Assembly (NCBI GenBank): GCA_947462335.1
Contig: OX381707.1
Coordinates: 68,051,740 to 68,115,739, forward strand
Source: Harmothoe impar
Taxonomy: Eukaryota > Annelida > Polychaeta > Phyllodocida > Polynoidae
Direction: 5' to 3'
Length of the DNA stretch: 64,000 nt
Below the pieces are notes generated by a model. It had not been told where the DNA came from, made no database searches, and worked only from the letters and a program-made list of their open reading frames with translations. The position numbers and the translations under genes are program-made. This document shows, one piece after another, positions 24,114 through 36,711 of this stretch. Position 1 is the stretch's first letter. Every line of letters begins with the position of its first letter.

Positions 24114-27100
24114 TTAACTACATCCAAACTTTGGGACTTGAACAAGATAGAAATCAGATCCTGATTCCAGGAGTAGGCACTTCCCTTTGACATTTTGTGG
24201 TCCGCAGGCATTAGTTGTTCCAACTGCTTCAACATGGATTGGTTCATGCAATGTGCGGTTTAACCCATGACGACTGTCTCTGAACAGCTGTGTAGATGCT
24301 CTCTTCAGTCTGTGATAGAAGATCACTAAGGTTGTACAGGAACAGGCTTTCCCCCCGCAGTCACACTCTGGGTTGTACACAGCCAAGGATTCTATAATTC
24401 CAAAAGACCCATCATCCAGAGAGATAACTGAGTTGTCTTGTTTGTGAAACTCTGCATACTCAGATGATGAGTAAAGCCTGCCATTTATGATGGTTCTCTT
24501 GTAGGACTTGGCGACTCTTGATTGTGCTGGAGGGAGGTCACTGTTAGAGAGGGCGACTCTCTGAGGAACAGTAAAGGTGGATTCTGAAGGTTTACCAATC
24601 ATCTTTGTGAACCTGTTGATGGTCAGTGTGCCGGCATGTGCTTTGATATCTGTCAGAGCTGTGAAGAGTTCCAGAACTGTGTCGTCAGCATTCATGAGTA
24701 GTGTATCTGCAACCTGTAGAAGTGACTTCCGCGCAAAGAAAGTCTTGAACATCTGCTGGGGAACTCCTCTGGTACCGTTGTACATTTCTAACAGTTTGCC
24801 ATTGGCATCTTCATAGATGAAGGCAGAAGATGCCCACGGTAAACCCCAATTCTGAACGAACTCCGGAATGTGCAGTAAGACATGACAATTGTAGGTGACA
24901 TGTTCTTCCCCATATAGAGCTGGTATGCCATCCACAAACTTGTTCAAGCAGTCTGCTACTTGCTGAAGCCCATCTTCACTCAGCGTTGGCTGCACCAGAG
25001 CATTGATCGCGGATGCCAACAAGGACCAATGTCTGAGGTGTCGTGGTGGAAGTATATCCAGGAGGATCACTTCAGAATAGAGAAGAAGTAACGATCTCCA
25101 CTCAGTTGCCTTCCAATACCGCCTTTCGTTCAGCGTCCTTGGTGGTCTTGTCACCTCGTGTGGTGGTTTAATCTCAGCTATTCGCTGATTCAAGAGAGTA
25201 ACCTTTCTTGGAGGGATATAGAACTGGCTCCCATGTTCGCTTGAATCAGTCCAGAGGTTGACAAACTGCTTGGTAACTCCAAGAAAAACAACATGCATGC
25301 AATCTGGCACCATTCCATCTATGTAGTCAAAATTTGGAATGTCTTCCAGAACCGACTTCCCCTTCACACCAAGAATGGCAGTGCGTTTTTGCTCAGCCTC
25401 CTCAGCCAGCCTGCATGTATCCAGCATGGTACGTCTGGCTCTGGGCTCCTCCTCACTGGGATACACTCTGGAACGTCCACGACCCTTCAGCATATACTTA
25501 CCTGGATGCAGACAATAGCCACAGCCATGTTCTCCATTGAACTGCTTCATATTTTGCACCATGGCCCGTGCTGGTGCATCACAAATACATATCTTGGCAT
25601 GGACCTTAGTCATGTGACTTGTCCCAGTTGCATCATGCCATTGAAAACCTGTAGTGTTGAGTACCTGTAACTCATCGATAAAAGGCCTGAAGAAAGTAGG
25701 AATGTGTGGTTTTCCCTTCCCAAACCACAATGCAGCCAGCATTATGTTCTTGTGACGTTCTGCAAAAGGGACCTCATTCACTGTCACAAAAATTGGCCAA
25801 ATATCTAGATCTGAAGAATTGAACACGGGTACCCCATCACAATTAAAGCTAAGTGTCAACAAGGAATCATCTTGTGGGTATTCTGAACCTGTTGAGATAT
25901 CCCCATAGCCAGAGCATTCAGGTCTCTTTGCCTGGTTAATTGCACAATACTGCTCTTCCATCAGTTGAGATAACTGACCTGCTAATGGCATGACCATAAA
26001 GTAGTTTCCCTTTTGAAGACTTTTGTTCATGTCAATGGGCTTGCGACATTTCAAACAAATCTCATCTGCTGAACCAACATACCCTGCACAGTTGAGACAA
26101 TAGTAATGCACCTGTGCCTCATCTTGGAGATTTAAAAATGCCTTGTCTAGGAAGTACTTAGTCTTTGGGATACACCCAGGTACAAGTACATTTAATAGAT
26201 GTAGTAGATCCTGGGTTGCCACTCCACTCAAATTGTGCCTCAGTATGAAAGCCATGGTGAGTGCAAGGAACTGGCCTTTGCTGACTTCCGATCCATCATA
26301 CACAGGGGTGTCTGGGTCACCATTACAAGCCGCACGCAGAGGACGGCACTGAAATATGGAAATAGGATATCAATATTTAGTTCAGCATCCCAGGAAGGAT
26401 ATGATGAAGAAATGCACGTCATCCACCAAGGAAATTTACACTAAGACTGTAACATACACCTTGACACCACCTGGTGTGGTTGAGGGGTACTAACAATGTG
26501 CACTACTAACTCCACCTGGTGTGAATATACACCAATAACACGATACAGAGGTATTGGATTCAAATATATCTATAATATGATTTTAGGCAATATTTCCCAA
26601 TAAAGATGGCTATTAGTCTTAGGTATGCGCAGCAGATCTGATGCTATTCAGTGAACACGACCAATGAGCAATGACCACACAGCAGCACACAGGGTACAAG
26701 CTATGACACAATATTGTTTACAATGCTGTTTTTTTATTACTGTAAACGGCAAGTGTAACAGTTCCAGTTTGCATCACATAATATGTAATACATTGTGTTA
26801 TAGTGGAAATACTGGGAAAACATTCATATTAATAACATACCTTTTTACATGTTTCTGGTCGTTGGCAGTCATGTTGTCTGTTCACTATCTCCTCATTCTC
26901 AGGTGCATAAGCCTACAATAAAAGAAAGCTTAATTGATTGCAATTTTTTAAAGTCACATTATAGGCTATCTTTTCAAAAATGGGACTATTTTCCCCAAAC
27001 ATTAACAATACCTACTATGGAATTACTTTACACTATTTCAATGTATTTCCGACATAAGGTCCATATTTACTGTGGTTTTCCAATAATTATGGGGTCCTGA

Positions 27101-28337
27101 GCTAGTTTCTTGTATATTTCACTTTGCTGTTCGAGTCTGATGTAAGGGCCTGTGCTAGCCCTTGCCCTGGGCCCAAGAATAGGCCCTTTCCCGTACCCTT
27201 TCATACTTGGCATGATGAATGTGGTTATATGGTAATAACTGTCTGCAAATCCCCCCTTCAAATTATCCTGAATACTGGATTCCTACACTATTAACTAGGT
27301 ACTTTTCAAGGAATTCACAAACCTCATTTGATAAGTCCTGGTCCGGATCGTTTTCCTCAACATAATGCTGGTCCAACCCATCTAGACCATTTGTCTGGTC
27401 AGTTCTATGTTGTGATCCCGACATCTCCTGCAGAATAAACAACAACTATAACGTTAGCGCCTGTTTTATGAAAACAATTGATATCATAGCTTATCCCTGA
27501 CGTGTAACAGTGCACATGTATTTGGTGTGTTACCTTTGTGAAACGTACAAACAATTAGCTAATCTTAAATTGGTCACCTCTGTAGTATAATCTGCACTTG
27601 ATTTTGGAACGAAATACAGAAAAGTATTATTGCTAATCCAAATAACATTATTTTAAAGGAATATGCTACTTTTTGGTTAATTACTGAAATTCTACTGCTA
27701 TTTGAAAACAACTCAGGCCCATATGACTAATAAAATCGTTCACTGGGTAACCCACATTGCCCTTTATTAAGCTGTCACCTCATCAATATCGCCAGTCCCG
27801 TCTGCATGCTGGTGCAAGTCTAGTGGATCAGATGTCCCTGGAAGGTTTACAGCATTGCAATATGTTTCCACGATGGGTGAAGTGTCTTCTGATCTGGTGT
27901 ATAATTATAAATAAATAGTTTCACACTTAAGCGGATTCTGAGCCACAACATGTTGATATGATCATGACAAAGGTTTTCAAAATAATTTTGTGCATCGAAT
28001 GTAAAAAAGGTTCAATGTGTTTAAGGTTCAAAGACTACCTTTCACACCAAAAACATAATTTAGTCCTTGCATGGTTGATCGAAAGTATAGTTGATCGTAC
28101 AAAAATAGTTTTGTATACGGTTTACCTACAATACTAGGCAACCAGGTAATAACATAACATAAAAGAGTTGACTCTAAATACAGAAATACTGGTCTTACCT
28201 TTCAGTTGGGAAAATGTGGGGAATCTGCCATTGATTGCGCTCATTACTTGAACGCCATGCTGTAGTCTTGGGTATCTTCTGACTGTCATCTTTTAGGTAT
28301 GACTTATATTGACCCCTCTGTTTGGGCTCCTTAGGCA
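24114..28337 (-). CDS. EnSpm/CACTA transposase (Transposase_21-like), five coding exons seen
   Basis: Minus-strand exons: 28337-28199, 27893-27779, 27427-27323, 26912-26841, 26348-24114. All junctions are GT..AG and phases match, giving about 888 residues. The first exon seen begins with TG, so the start codon is probably split by a further upstream intron that was not found. The basic N-terminus (PKEPKQRGQYKSYLKDD) is followed by an acidic linker. A CxxC..CxxC zinc-binding pair is at about residues 228-245 (YYCLNC, EICLKC). Next come the TNP2-like catalytic block around residue 315 (LSFNCDGVPVF ... DIWPIFVTVN), CICDAPAR, a GCGYC motif, and DCMHVVFLGVTKQF. The family excises and inserts CACTA elements in the nucleus. 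The 2.2-kb last exon is uninterrupted, so the gene may be functional. A domesticated gene is unlikely, because it sits inside intact element ends. Confidence 0.85.
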
Positions 28338-28598
28338 CTACAAAGTAGGTAACAATTACAGATTAGTATGGATAACGCAAAAATGAATTAGTATAACCCT
28401 TCCTTATCCCGAACTATTTTAAATGTTAATGACAGTCAGCTGTTTCACTTAATTTATCTTTATTACACAACAATGACATGACTTGTGAATGTGGTTAATA
28501 GCAGCATCTTATCTAGTGCTCCGTAGCAACCAGATGCAGCTTATCTAACTACTGCCATACCATCGATAATGCACCTGCTTTTTATAAAGCACCAGTAG

Positions 28599-28663
28599 AG
28601 CACTAATTGGGTGTTATTGAAGCACGCGTGCACAAGTGCTTCAATTACACCCCATTAGTGCTT
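28599..28663. repeat. short hairpin
   Basis: AGCACTAATTGGGTGTTATT faces AATTACACCCCATTAGTGCT with a GAAGCACGCGTGCACAAGTG centre. It is strongly palindromic, without the GNA core of other hairpins. Confidence 0.75.
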
Positions 28664-28947
28664 TTATCCCACTATGCATCATGCCAACCCTATGGTGTTG
28701 ATACACTCCCAAAGGATCGGCATGATACCCAATGATAGAAGCGAACCAACGTGCTAACAACAGCCCCCCGCAGCTAGCCTGGTTGCTGACCCCACTCCCC
28801 TACCACGTGACCGCCTACCCAGTCACACACAGAGCCTGCTCCCCCCCCCCCGCTTCCCCCCCCCGCCCCCCCCCACTCACACATACCATGACGTAGCCGT
28901 AGGCCTACTTTGCTGCTATGAGCGTGAATGTGACTGCAGATGGGTCA

Positions 28948-29312
28948 AAAACGACCTGGCGACCTGGGCCGTTTTTAAGGCGACTTTCAACCTAAGGCAA
29001 TAATATAAGCGACCTGGCGACTTTTGCTCAAAATAGAGTATAGGATAAAGGGTCTAAAAAGCGACCTTGCGACCTGGGGGGCTTAATTTCGGCGACTTTC
29101 CAACCTCAGGGGGGACCCCTCTGCACCCTTGTGAATGTTGGGGGTGCAGAGGCCCCCCCCCTCGGGTTGGAAATTCACCGAAATTAAGGGCCCCAGGTCA
29201 CAAAATCGCTTTCTTAGACCATGTTTGCTATAGCCAGGTCGCTTAGATTATTGTGCCAGGTCACCAGGTCGCCTGGAAAACAGGCCAGATCGCTTTTTAC
29301 CCCTCTGGAGCC
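28948..29312. repeat. GCGACCTGG foldback repeat
   Basis: Repeated GCGACCTGGCGACCT and GGCGACTTTC motifs on the left face GGTCGCTTAGA / CCAGGTCGCC on the right. The centre is a CCTCTGCACCC / GGGTGCAGAGG stem. It lies in the intron or promoter side of the transposase gene. Confidence 0.65.
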
Positions 29313-30550
29313 ACAATGTTGGGGGCCGCGTGCAGGTCGGCAGTCCGTCAGCTGAAAACTGCTGACGTAAGCATGTACTGTTCCCACCCCTTCTTATAGG
29401 TTGTATAAGGCTTACCTAAATGTCAATTTTGTTGATGATACAAAAAGAGTAACAGAGCAGGGACCCCACTCCACTATACCGCTAGCCACTTAGGAAACAT
29501 GCTGGGAGACAGGTGTCTCTGGAGGGGTGGAATGGTGGAGGTATAGGACTGCTTCAGATATTATGTCCACCTGTTATATACCTGACATCCAAGCCCATCC
29601 CTTCCCACGCGGTCATCACACATTTCTTATGCACATCCACCCACCCTCTTCTATTTCCTACTGATGATCGGCAGTGACTTGAACAGTAACGGCATGCTAA
29701 CTCCCAGAATGTTTATGCACGTATATGCCAACAGGCTCGACCAGACTGCTTAACCCTTTAAAGGCTTTGTGATGCTTATACACTACCACCAAGGAGTTAT
29801 GTTGATTTGTTGTCATGATGGGCATATAGATGGGTTCCGGAGACTTTTATTAATTTAACCATAGGTTGCAAGATAAAGTTACCCGTGGGCTGCAATCATG
29901 CATCCTGACAGCAAAAGAGCTTAGCCCTTTAAAGCACTATGCCACCATTAAATGGTGACACTCACCCTGTTCCCTGAACAAACATGTGCCGGAGTTAATC
30001 CCCCAGCTCCCTCGCCACCCATGTCTCTTCAGCCCTGTGGCAAGTTGAGGGTTTAGGGTTACAGTTCACTTGTCTATTAGGTCTGTAGCCTCGTTTGGTG
30101 ATGTTTAATTATCAAACAGCACTAAGATATCGGATGATGTTTAAATCATCTGAGAGTAAAGACTATTTATGGCTGTTCCCTTTTTGAACTTTAAAAAGTA
30201 GCCTCTATTCTACAAGATCGTGTTTTTCTAATCTAAAAAGAATGTACAAATATGGGAAGGGGTGCTTATCGAAAATGTATGCATCTTGAACTATGACTCT
30301 AGACCCTTAAATTTGATATGACGACATGGGCATTTCTTAGAATCGACATGTGACATGAGGCCTAGTGACATGCAACATGAGGCTTAAAAGGATGGTGACT
30401 GGGGTCATGGACAGTTCTTAAAATTGACATGGGACATGAGCATTGATAAGCGACATAGACATGCGACATGGTAATTTCTTTAAATCCACAAGAAGCATGG
30501 GGACCTCCTATCAAGCGCCCCTGAACATGTTTTCCCTTGTACTATATTGG
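29313..30550. other. non-coding interior of the EnSpm-like element
   Basis: It holds a dispersed CCCTTTAA-type repeat near 29,750-29,960 and a CGACATG-rich block at about 30,320-30,500. No exon is supported. It may include the unseen 5' exon of the transposase. Confidence 0.4.
30320..30500. repeat. CGACATG-rich dispersed repeat, copy outside the nested element
   Basis: Blocks such as CGACATGTGACATGAGGCCT and AATTGACATGGGACATGAG recur. Related copies lie inside the nested element at about 32,926-33,110 (inverted) and 38,510-38,650, with a short one near 42,145-42,190. Confidence 0.7.
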
Positions 30551-30556
30551 GATATG

Positions 30557-31268
30557 AGTAGTATAGTATGTATCGGAACGGGACTATAGTTAAGTACTGT
30601 TTATTACTCAATCGACCTGCAGCCAATCAGAGGCCTCCCTTTTGGCGGGAAATTCAAAAGCAGCCAATGAGAGGCCTCCCTTTTGGCGGGAAATTCAAAT
30701 AGGTCACGTGACCGGAAGTGACCTACTTCCGGTCACGTGACCTTTGGGCGGGAAATTCAAATAGGTCACGTGACCGGAAGTGACCTACTTAAGAGGGTCA
30801 CGTGACCACCATGTTGGCGGGAAATTCAAATAGGTCACGTGACGGGAAGTGACCTACTTAAGGGGGTCACGTGACTACTAGGTTGGCTTTCAAAATAAGT
30901 CACTTGAGATTTTGATGGATAAATAAATTTAAAAAAAGAAAAAAAAAGCAAGCTGAAAAAGCTTGCTAAAAAATAATTTTAAAATGCGGCTCTTTTTTTC
31001 TAGGAGGGGGGGAGAGGGGCACTCTGGGGGGCACTCTTTAAGATGCATGGGGGGGGGAGGGGGGGAGGGGGGGAGGGGCAGGGTTTTTTAAGAGTGAGAC
31101 TCGCTTCTCTGCCCTCTCTAAAAGAGAGGGCAGAGAGGCGAGTCTACTTACAATGAAAGGTATCATGATTGCGTTTATGATGATGTGCATCATGATGTGA
31201 CTATCTTACAACCCTATGAGAAATAAGCAAGACATGGGCGTACTTACACGGGCTATTTGTAAACTAAT
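30557..31268. repeat. left terminal inverted repeat of the nested element
   Basis: 712 bp, near-identical to the reverse complement of 39,268-39,977. It contains two CCAAT boxes in AGCCAATCAGAGG-like contexts, several TTTGGCGGGAAA (E2F-type) sites, six TCACGTGA palindromes between 30,700 and 30,880, an A-rich tract, a G-rich run, and a CTCTGCCCTCTC / GAGAGGGCAGAG hairpin. Confidence 0.9.
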
Positions 31269-32409
31269 GAATGTGACTTCTTCGTTAAAATCAGTATCTA
31301 CAACTCTTTTAAGCCTAAGGCTTTTTCTTGAGTTTATTCTTTTGTTCAATTTCGGGCCCACCTCAAAAGAGGAATAGGCCCTCTGTAGCACTTGTCGCTT
31401 GCTCATCAATCAGAGCCGGGGTGTAGAAGGCCCCTGCCCTGTCGGGTACGTTCTCCCTCTGGTACGTTTTTGGTTAGTTTGGAGCTCTCAGTCGACTGTC
31501 TTATCCACCTTAAAAAAACCAGACTTTCGGTGTCTCATGATAAAACTGGTGCCTTATACTAAGCGCTGGATTACTTTCTCATTTTTTTAGTGTTCTATCC
31601 GATGCTTATTTAATTTTTGCACTGATAAAAACGGTTAGCTTGTACAAACACGCGGTCTATTTAAGTGTTAAGTGTAGAAAATGAACAGAACAGTGCACAG
31701 AAAATAGAGCTACCGACTACATTTCGCCCAGTCACTCAGCGGAGAACAAAAGAACTACTGACGTAGTGTACCCGCTATTCCGACAGTTGGCGCCACCGTT
31801 ATACTTTTCCCGCGTGCGACATGAAGCCCTGGGGCGGGTACTGGCTGTTTTGGTTGTAGGTACCGAAACATAAAAAACTACAGCCAGCCCAATGTCATGG
31901 TGAGACAGCTCTCTTATTTTTACCTTGAGTAGCGTCCGTAGGGCCTATGACAAAACCTAGTCCCGTACACTGAGCAGCTTGAGGTCTGAAGGCTCATACA
32001 GAAAAATGTGTGGGTGTGTGGGTGTGTGGGTGTGTGGGTTGCTTTACGCCTTAGTTAACAGCTATGGTCATTTCAAGAGCGGTGATGGTGATCGAATCTA
32101 TTGGCCCTTTTACCGAGACAAGGGTTCTTTTACATCCCACACTACATAGCAGAGAGACGTCTAGCAGCCCCTAGAGGCCCCGCAGGGGGCTCGAGAGGTG
32201 CCGTGGAGAAGAGCAGATATCCACGAGAGGCCACGCCAACAACCAAATTCTATCTTTATCCCGCGAGAAAAGGAGATAAGGGTCAAGGTTATGAACTATC
32301 AAAAGATTTTAGAGTAAATTAAGTTATGAGATATTAATATAATGTACATATCTAGGGCCCGATATAGGGCCTCTGCAGATCCCCCTTCAGGGCCCCGATC
32401 CATGAGGCC

Positions 32410-32679
32410 TTAGAAACGGAGCTGGGTCATGTAACCAAGGGAGATCAGCAGTTGTTGATGTCGGCGCTGCCGATAACGCTGGTAAATGACCGTTTTACTC
32501 ATGTTTAGAGTCAGAATAGCTTGAGTATTACTTGAATATCGAAGAGTAGAGGTCAAATTACCCCAGACAAAGTGTTTCCATCTAGAAATTCTCGACAGTA
32601 TTTCCGAAAATTGCAAATATTGGTCCCAGCCCCACGGGGCCCCATACCGAGTATTAAAAGTTTGAGATGCAACTTTCAT
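32410..32679 (-). CDS. possible small ORF in the nested element
   Basis: 89 codons from an ATG, opening MKVASQTFNTRYGAPWGWD with a basic RQRRH stretch near the C-terminus. No domain or homolog is recognised. It is listed because it is one of the few ATG-started frames of protein-like composition in the element. It could equally be chance. Confidence 0.15.
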   Translation of the reverse strand: MKVASQTFNTRYGAPWGWDQYLQFSEILSRISRWKHFVWGNLTSTLRYSSNTQAILTLNMSKTVIYQRYRQRRHQQLLISLGYMTQLRF

Positions 32680-34295
32680 TCATGCTGTTGACCAATCAGG
32701 GGGCTCTGTTTTTACGACCTTGACTACATAGTAAAAGTGATTGACAACGTCAGATATCACTTGACGACGTCAAATATCGATCTGATATTTGATCCCTTGA
32801 TATTTGATTCAAAACCCACATCGAGTGGGATAAAGCCTTTTATCATCTTTTGATTGTGAGGCATACACTTTTCTTACACACAACAGCTGTCATCTATCAA
32901 GGGGCTCTGGATAGGGGGTCCCCATGTCGAATGTCGATCTTAGAAAATGACCATGTCACATGACAATGTCACTTAATAATGTTCATATCCCATGTCGATT
33001 TTAAGAAATGTTCATGTCACCTGTCACTATGATTTTTTGGGTCTCATGTCACTTGTCATTAGACCTCATGTCGTTTGTCGATTATAAGAAATGGTCATGT
33101 CACCATATCGAATTTAGCGGTCCACACCCATTATCAAGTGTCAGGGCATGTTGGCTGCTTGAACACGTAGTCTGTCATCACCCTTGTTTCTGTGCCTTAT
33201 CTAAACAGGCAATTAGTGGCCGCTAGCCGAGAGTACCTCCCTGGTCGCCTCTCCCGAATCTGCTAGACGTCTCACTGATAGGAGTGTGTGGGTGTGTGGG
33301 TCTGTGTGTGTCTGTTCGGTCTGTGTGTGCACGCGTCTTGCACTCTAGTCTTGCGGACCACTGTTAAGCCTGTGGTTGGAGAGCGCGACATAGCCGCTTG
33401 CTACACTCTCTAAACAGAGGTCCGCAAGACTAGGCCGGATCGCGCTCTTGCTTAAAGGTGCACCTCAACTCAGTGCGCCTTTAACAGCCGCCCCAAATAG
33501 GTGAAGTTCTTGACGCGGCACAGCGCCTCCCACCAGTAGCCAATCAGCGCGCCGAACGCCGGACACACCTCCACCGTGTGAGCCTCTAAGTAGGTCACAC
33601 GAATCATACTAAGATGCCGATCTCTTCTGTCGGTTCGTCGCGGTGGCCGTGAGTGATCGCACGGTCGCCAAGATTCACTGCCTTGATTGGCAGAGGGGGG
33701 GGCTGATTACCCCCCGTCGGATGAATTGCGGCGAAACCATAATCAATTTTTCGCTGTTTTAGATAAAAGAGATCCAGAGCTATCCGCTCGTCCAAGAATT
33801 ATTTTTCTATCAGCCCGGGATCACCCTCAAATTAAGGCCTAAAGTCCAAAAACCCAAAATTTTTTCCCTATGGGATTTCAGTGTCTAAGCGTTTTTTGCA
33901 GCCCCAAGGAGCAGCTCACGGGCTCGAACCCTGTAAACGCTTTGACGCGCTTTCGTCGCCTTAGGCGACGTAGACCTACCCTATTTTTTTTTGGACCATG
34001 TTACCTGAACACGGATTATTTTTTTGTTTGGCCCAATGAGCTCACAGCTAGACTAGATACCTCATGTTTTGGATTGGAGAAATCAGCAGAGCAATAAAAA
34101 GCGCGGTGAGGCTAGTGTGGCCCCTGTGAGTTGTAAAATTGGTGCTAAATGTGGTAACCAGGCGGATGCTGAGTTCATTGATATTGTCCGTTAATGATAC
34201 TTAAGGTGGTTGTTGTCTAAAGTTTTAATTGATATTACCAATGTAGCCAATAATGACTTCACAGTTGGGGCCCTCGCCCGCAGGTCCCAGATTCA

Positions 34296-36711
34296 GGGTA
34301 TTCTTTGTTTATTGTGTGGCCCCTAAAGAGGGGCCGACTAACTCTTTAGAGTTAGTTAGATGCTGCCACTGTGCTATGCAACAGCAGCTATTAATTACGC
34401 TTCATGTTGGGCGGCATGGATCACTTGATGGGTGATACCTCAAAGCTCAAACACGGCAGAGCCGTGTGTGGCATGCGAGGACCAGTGGGTCAGGGGTGAT
34501 CCGTTGCAAACAGAATGCTGATCCGTGTGAGGTTCTGACTTTCTATAGTTTTTTATAAAGCCTTAGATATGGTGTGGTATTTTTCATCTCGCTATAGTTT
34601 AGTTGGTATTTAAGGAAACCGCCTCATTTCTATCAGAAATACACAATATTGAATTGTTTTTTATATTTTAATATATTAGAAGCGCGCTTTGTTGCCTATG
34701 TAGCTCATTATGCGTTGAAATGTTCGCGAGCATCGTAGGAATGTACAAAACCCCTATTGTGGCACCATCTGACGAAAGAGCGGAGAACTATACTAGCGCG
34801 TTTCGTTATTCACATCTTTTGACAGGGACTTGGTTGGTGGCTTTACGCCCTAATTAACAGCTGAAGTCATTTCAAGGGGGGTGATAGTGATCGAATCTAT
34901 GGATACCTGAAGGTGGAAAGCACACACCCTACACTTTTACCGAGGCAATGGTGGTGCTGCTCAAAGGGTGTGGCGAGCTAGACTGGAGGATGTAATAACT
35001 AAGCAGCAGAAGGACCAAAAAGACAATCTCGTAGTAGTAGGTCTACTTAGATCTTGAGTAGCCGCCCTTGTGGTTATAATTACCTAGACTAGTTGGCTCT
35101 GCCAGCCTGGTCAAGTGAAAATTGGTAAGGAGACTATGAACTAAGCTAACATCTCATAAGTATTAGTTACCACCCCCTCACACCCGTTTAACAACGGATT
35201 CAGGGTCTAATTATGGAGACCCTAGAATAAGATTAACAATATATCCCAATGTCTGTAGTAGACATTTACGACATGCAACCTGCCCCCTAGAAGGGATAGA
35301 TCTGACCACAAGTCCGCAATATGGGACTCCCCCTCTGAGAGTATCAAGGTTTGCGTATAGTCTCTTGCAGGTTAATCTGTTATCTACCCCTTTGTCGACT
35401 TCGCCAAAATCCTGGGAGATTCACTTTAAACCTAAGGTCTACCCTTTTTATTCTTTGTTTATTGTGTGGCCCCTAAAGAGGGGCCGCGGTGTTGATTAAT
35501 TACACCACATGTTAAGCAACATGAGATCAAACCTTCCTCAAAAGCGACAAGGCTCAGAGTCCTGTTGGACGGGAACCCTGTGTGGCATTTCAAGACGAAT
35601 GGTTGAGTGATCTGTTGCAGATGCCGTTCCGTGAGAAGTTCTGACTTTATATAGCTTTTATATCGCTTTAGATATGGTGTAGTATTTTCAATCTCACTAT
35701 AGTTTAGTTGATATTTCAAAGAATCTGCCTCATTCTATCAGAAATACACAGCGTTGACATGTTTCTTATATTCAATATATTAGAAGTGTGCTTTGTTGCT
35801 TATTATAGGTCATTATGCGTTTAAAATGTTCGCGAGTATCGTGGAAATGTACAAAAACCCTATTGTGGCGTCATCTGACGAAAAGAGCGGAGAACTACAC
35901 TAGAGCATGTAATGGCCAGACCAGCAGGCGGCAGCAGAGTGGTCAAAAGACAATCTCGTAGTAGTAGGTCTACTTGCATGTTGAGTAGCCACCCTTGTGG
36001 TTGTAATTACCTTGACCACAGGTCCGCAATATGGAGCTCCCCCTCTGAGAGTATCAAGGTTTGCGTATAGTCTCCTGCAGTTTAATCTGTTATCTCCTCC
36101 TTTGTCGACCTCGCCAAAATCCTGGGAGATTCACTTTAAACCTAAGTCCTACCCTTTTTTATTCTTTGTTTATTGTGTGGCCCCTAAAGAGGGGCCGCGG
36201 TGTTGATTAATTACACCACATGTTAAGCAGCATGAGATCAAACCTCCTCAAAAGCGTCAAGGCTCAAAGTCCTGTTGGACGGGAACCCTGTGTTGCTTTC
36301 GAGGACGAATGGTTGAGTGATCCTACCGATCCGTCAGAGGTTCTGACTTTATATAGCTTTTATATCGCTTTAGATATGGTGTAGTATTTTCAATCTCACT
36401 ATAGTTTAGTTGATATTTCAAAGAATCTGCCTCATTCTATCAGAAATACACAACATTGACATGTTTCTTATATTCAATATATTAGAAGTGTGCTTTGTTG
36501 CTTATTATAGGTCATTATGCGTTTAAAATGTTCGCGAGTATCGTGGAAATGTACAAAAACCCTATTGTGGCGTCATCTGACGAAAAGAGCGGAGAACTAT
36601 GCTAGAGCATGTAATCGCCAGACCAGCAGGCGGCGGCAGAGTGGTCAAAAGACAATCTCGTAGTAGTAGGTCTACTTGCATGTTGAGTAGCCGCCCTTGT
36701 GGTTGTAATTA
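34296..36711. repeat. two ~0.7-kb tandem direct repeats plus a diverged third copy
   Basis: 35,294-36,011 (718 bp) and 36,012-36,711 (700 bp) are almost identical and abut. 34,296-35,146 is a diverged version with an inserted ~100-bp block resembling 32,040-32,115. Each unit contains TTTATTGTGTGGCCCCTAAA with the perfect stem GGCCCCTAAAGAGGGGCC, and ends with CAATCTCGTAGTAGTAGGTC. Confidence 0.85.

Noticed and set aside
31780..31800. Retroviral primer-binding site (AGTTGGCGCCACCG)
   Set aside because: Only TGGCGCC matches. There are no LTRs, no polypurine tract and no gag/pol. It lies inside the Polinton-like element.
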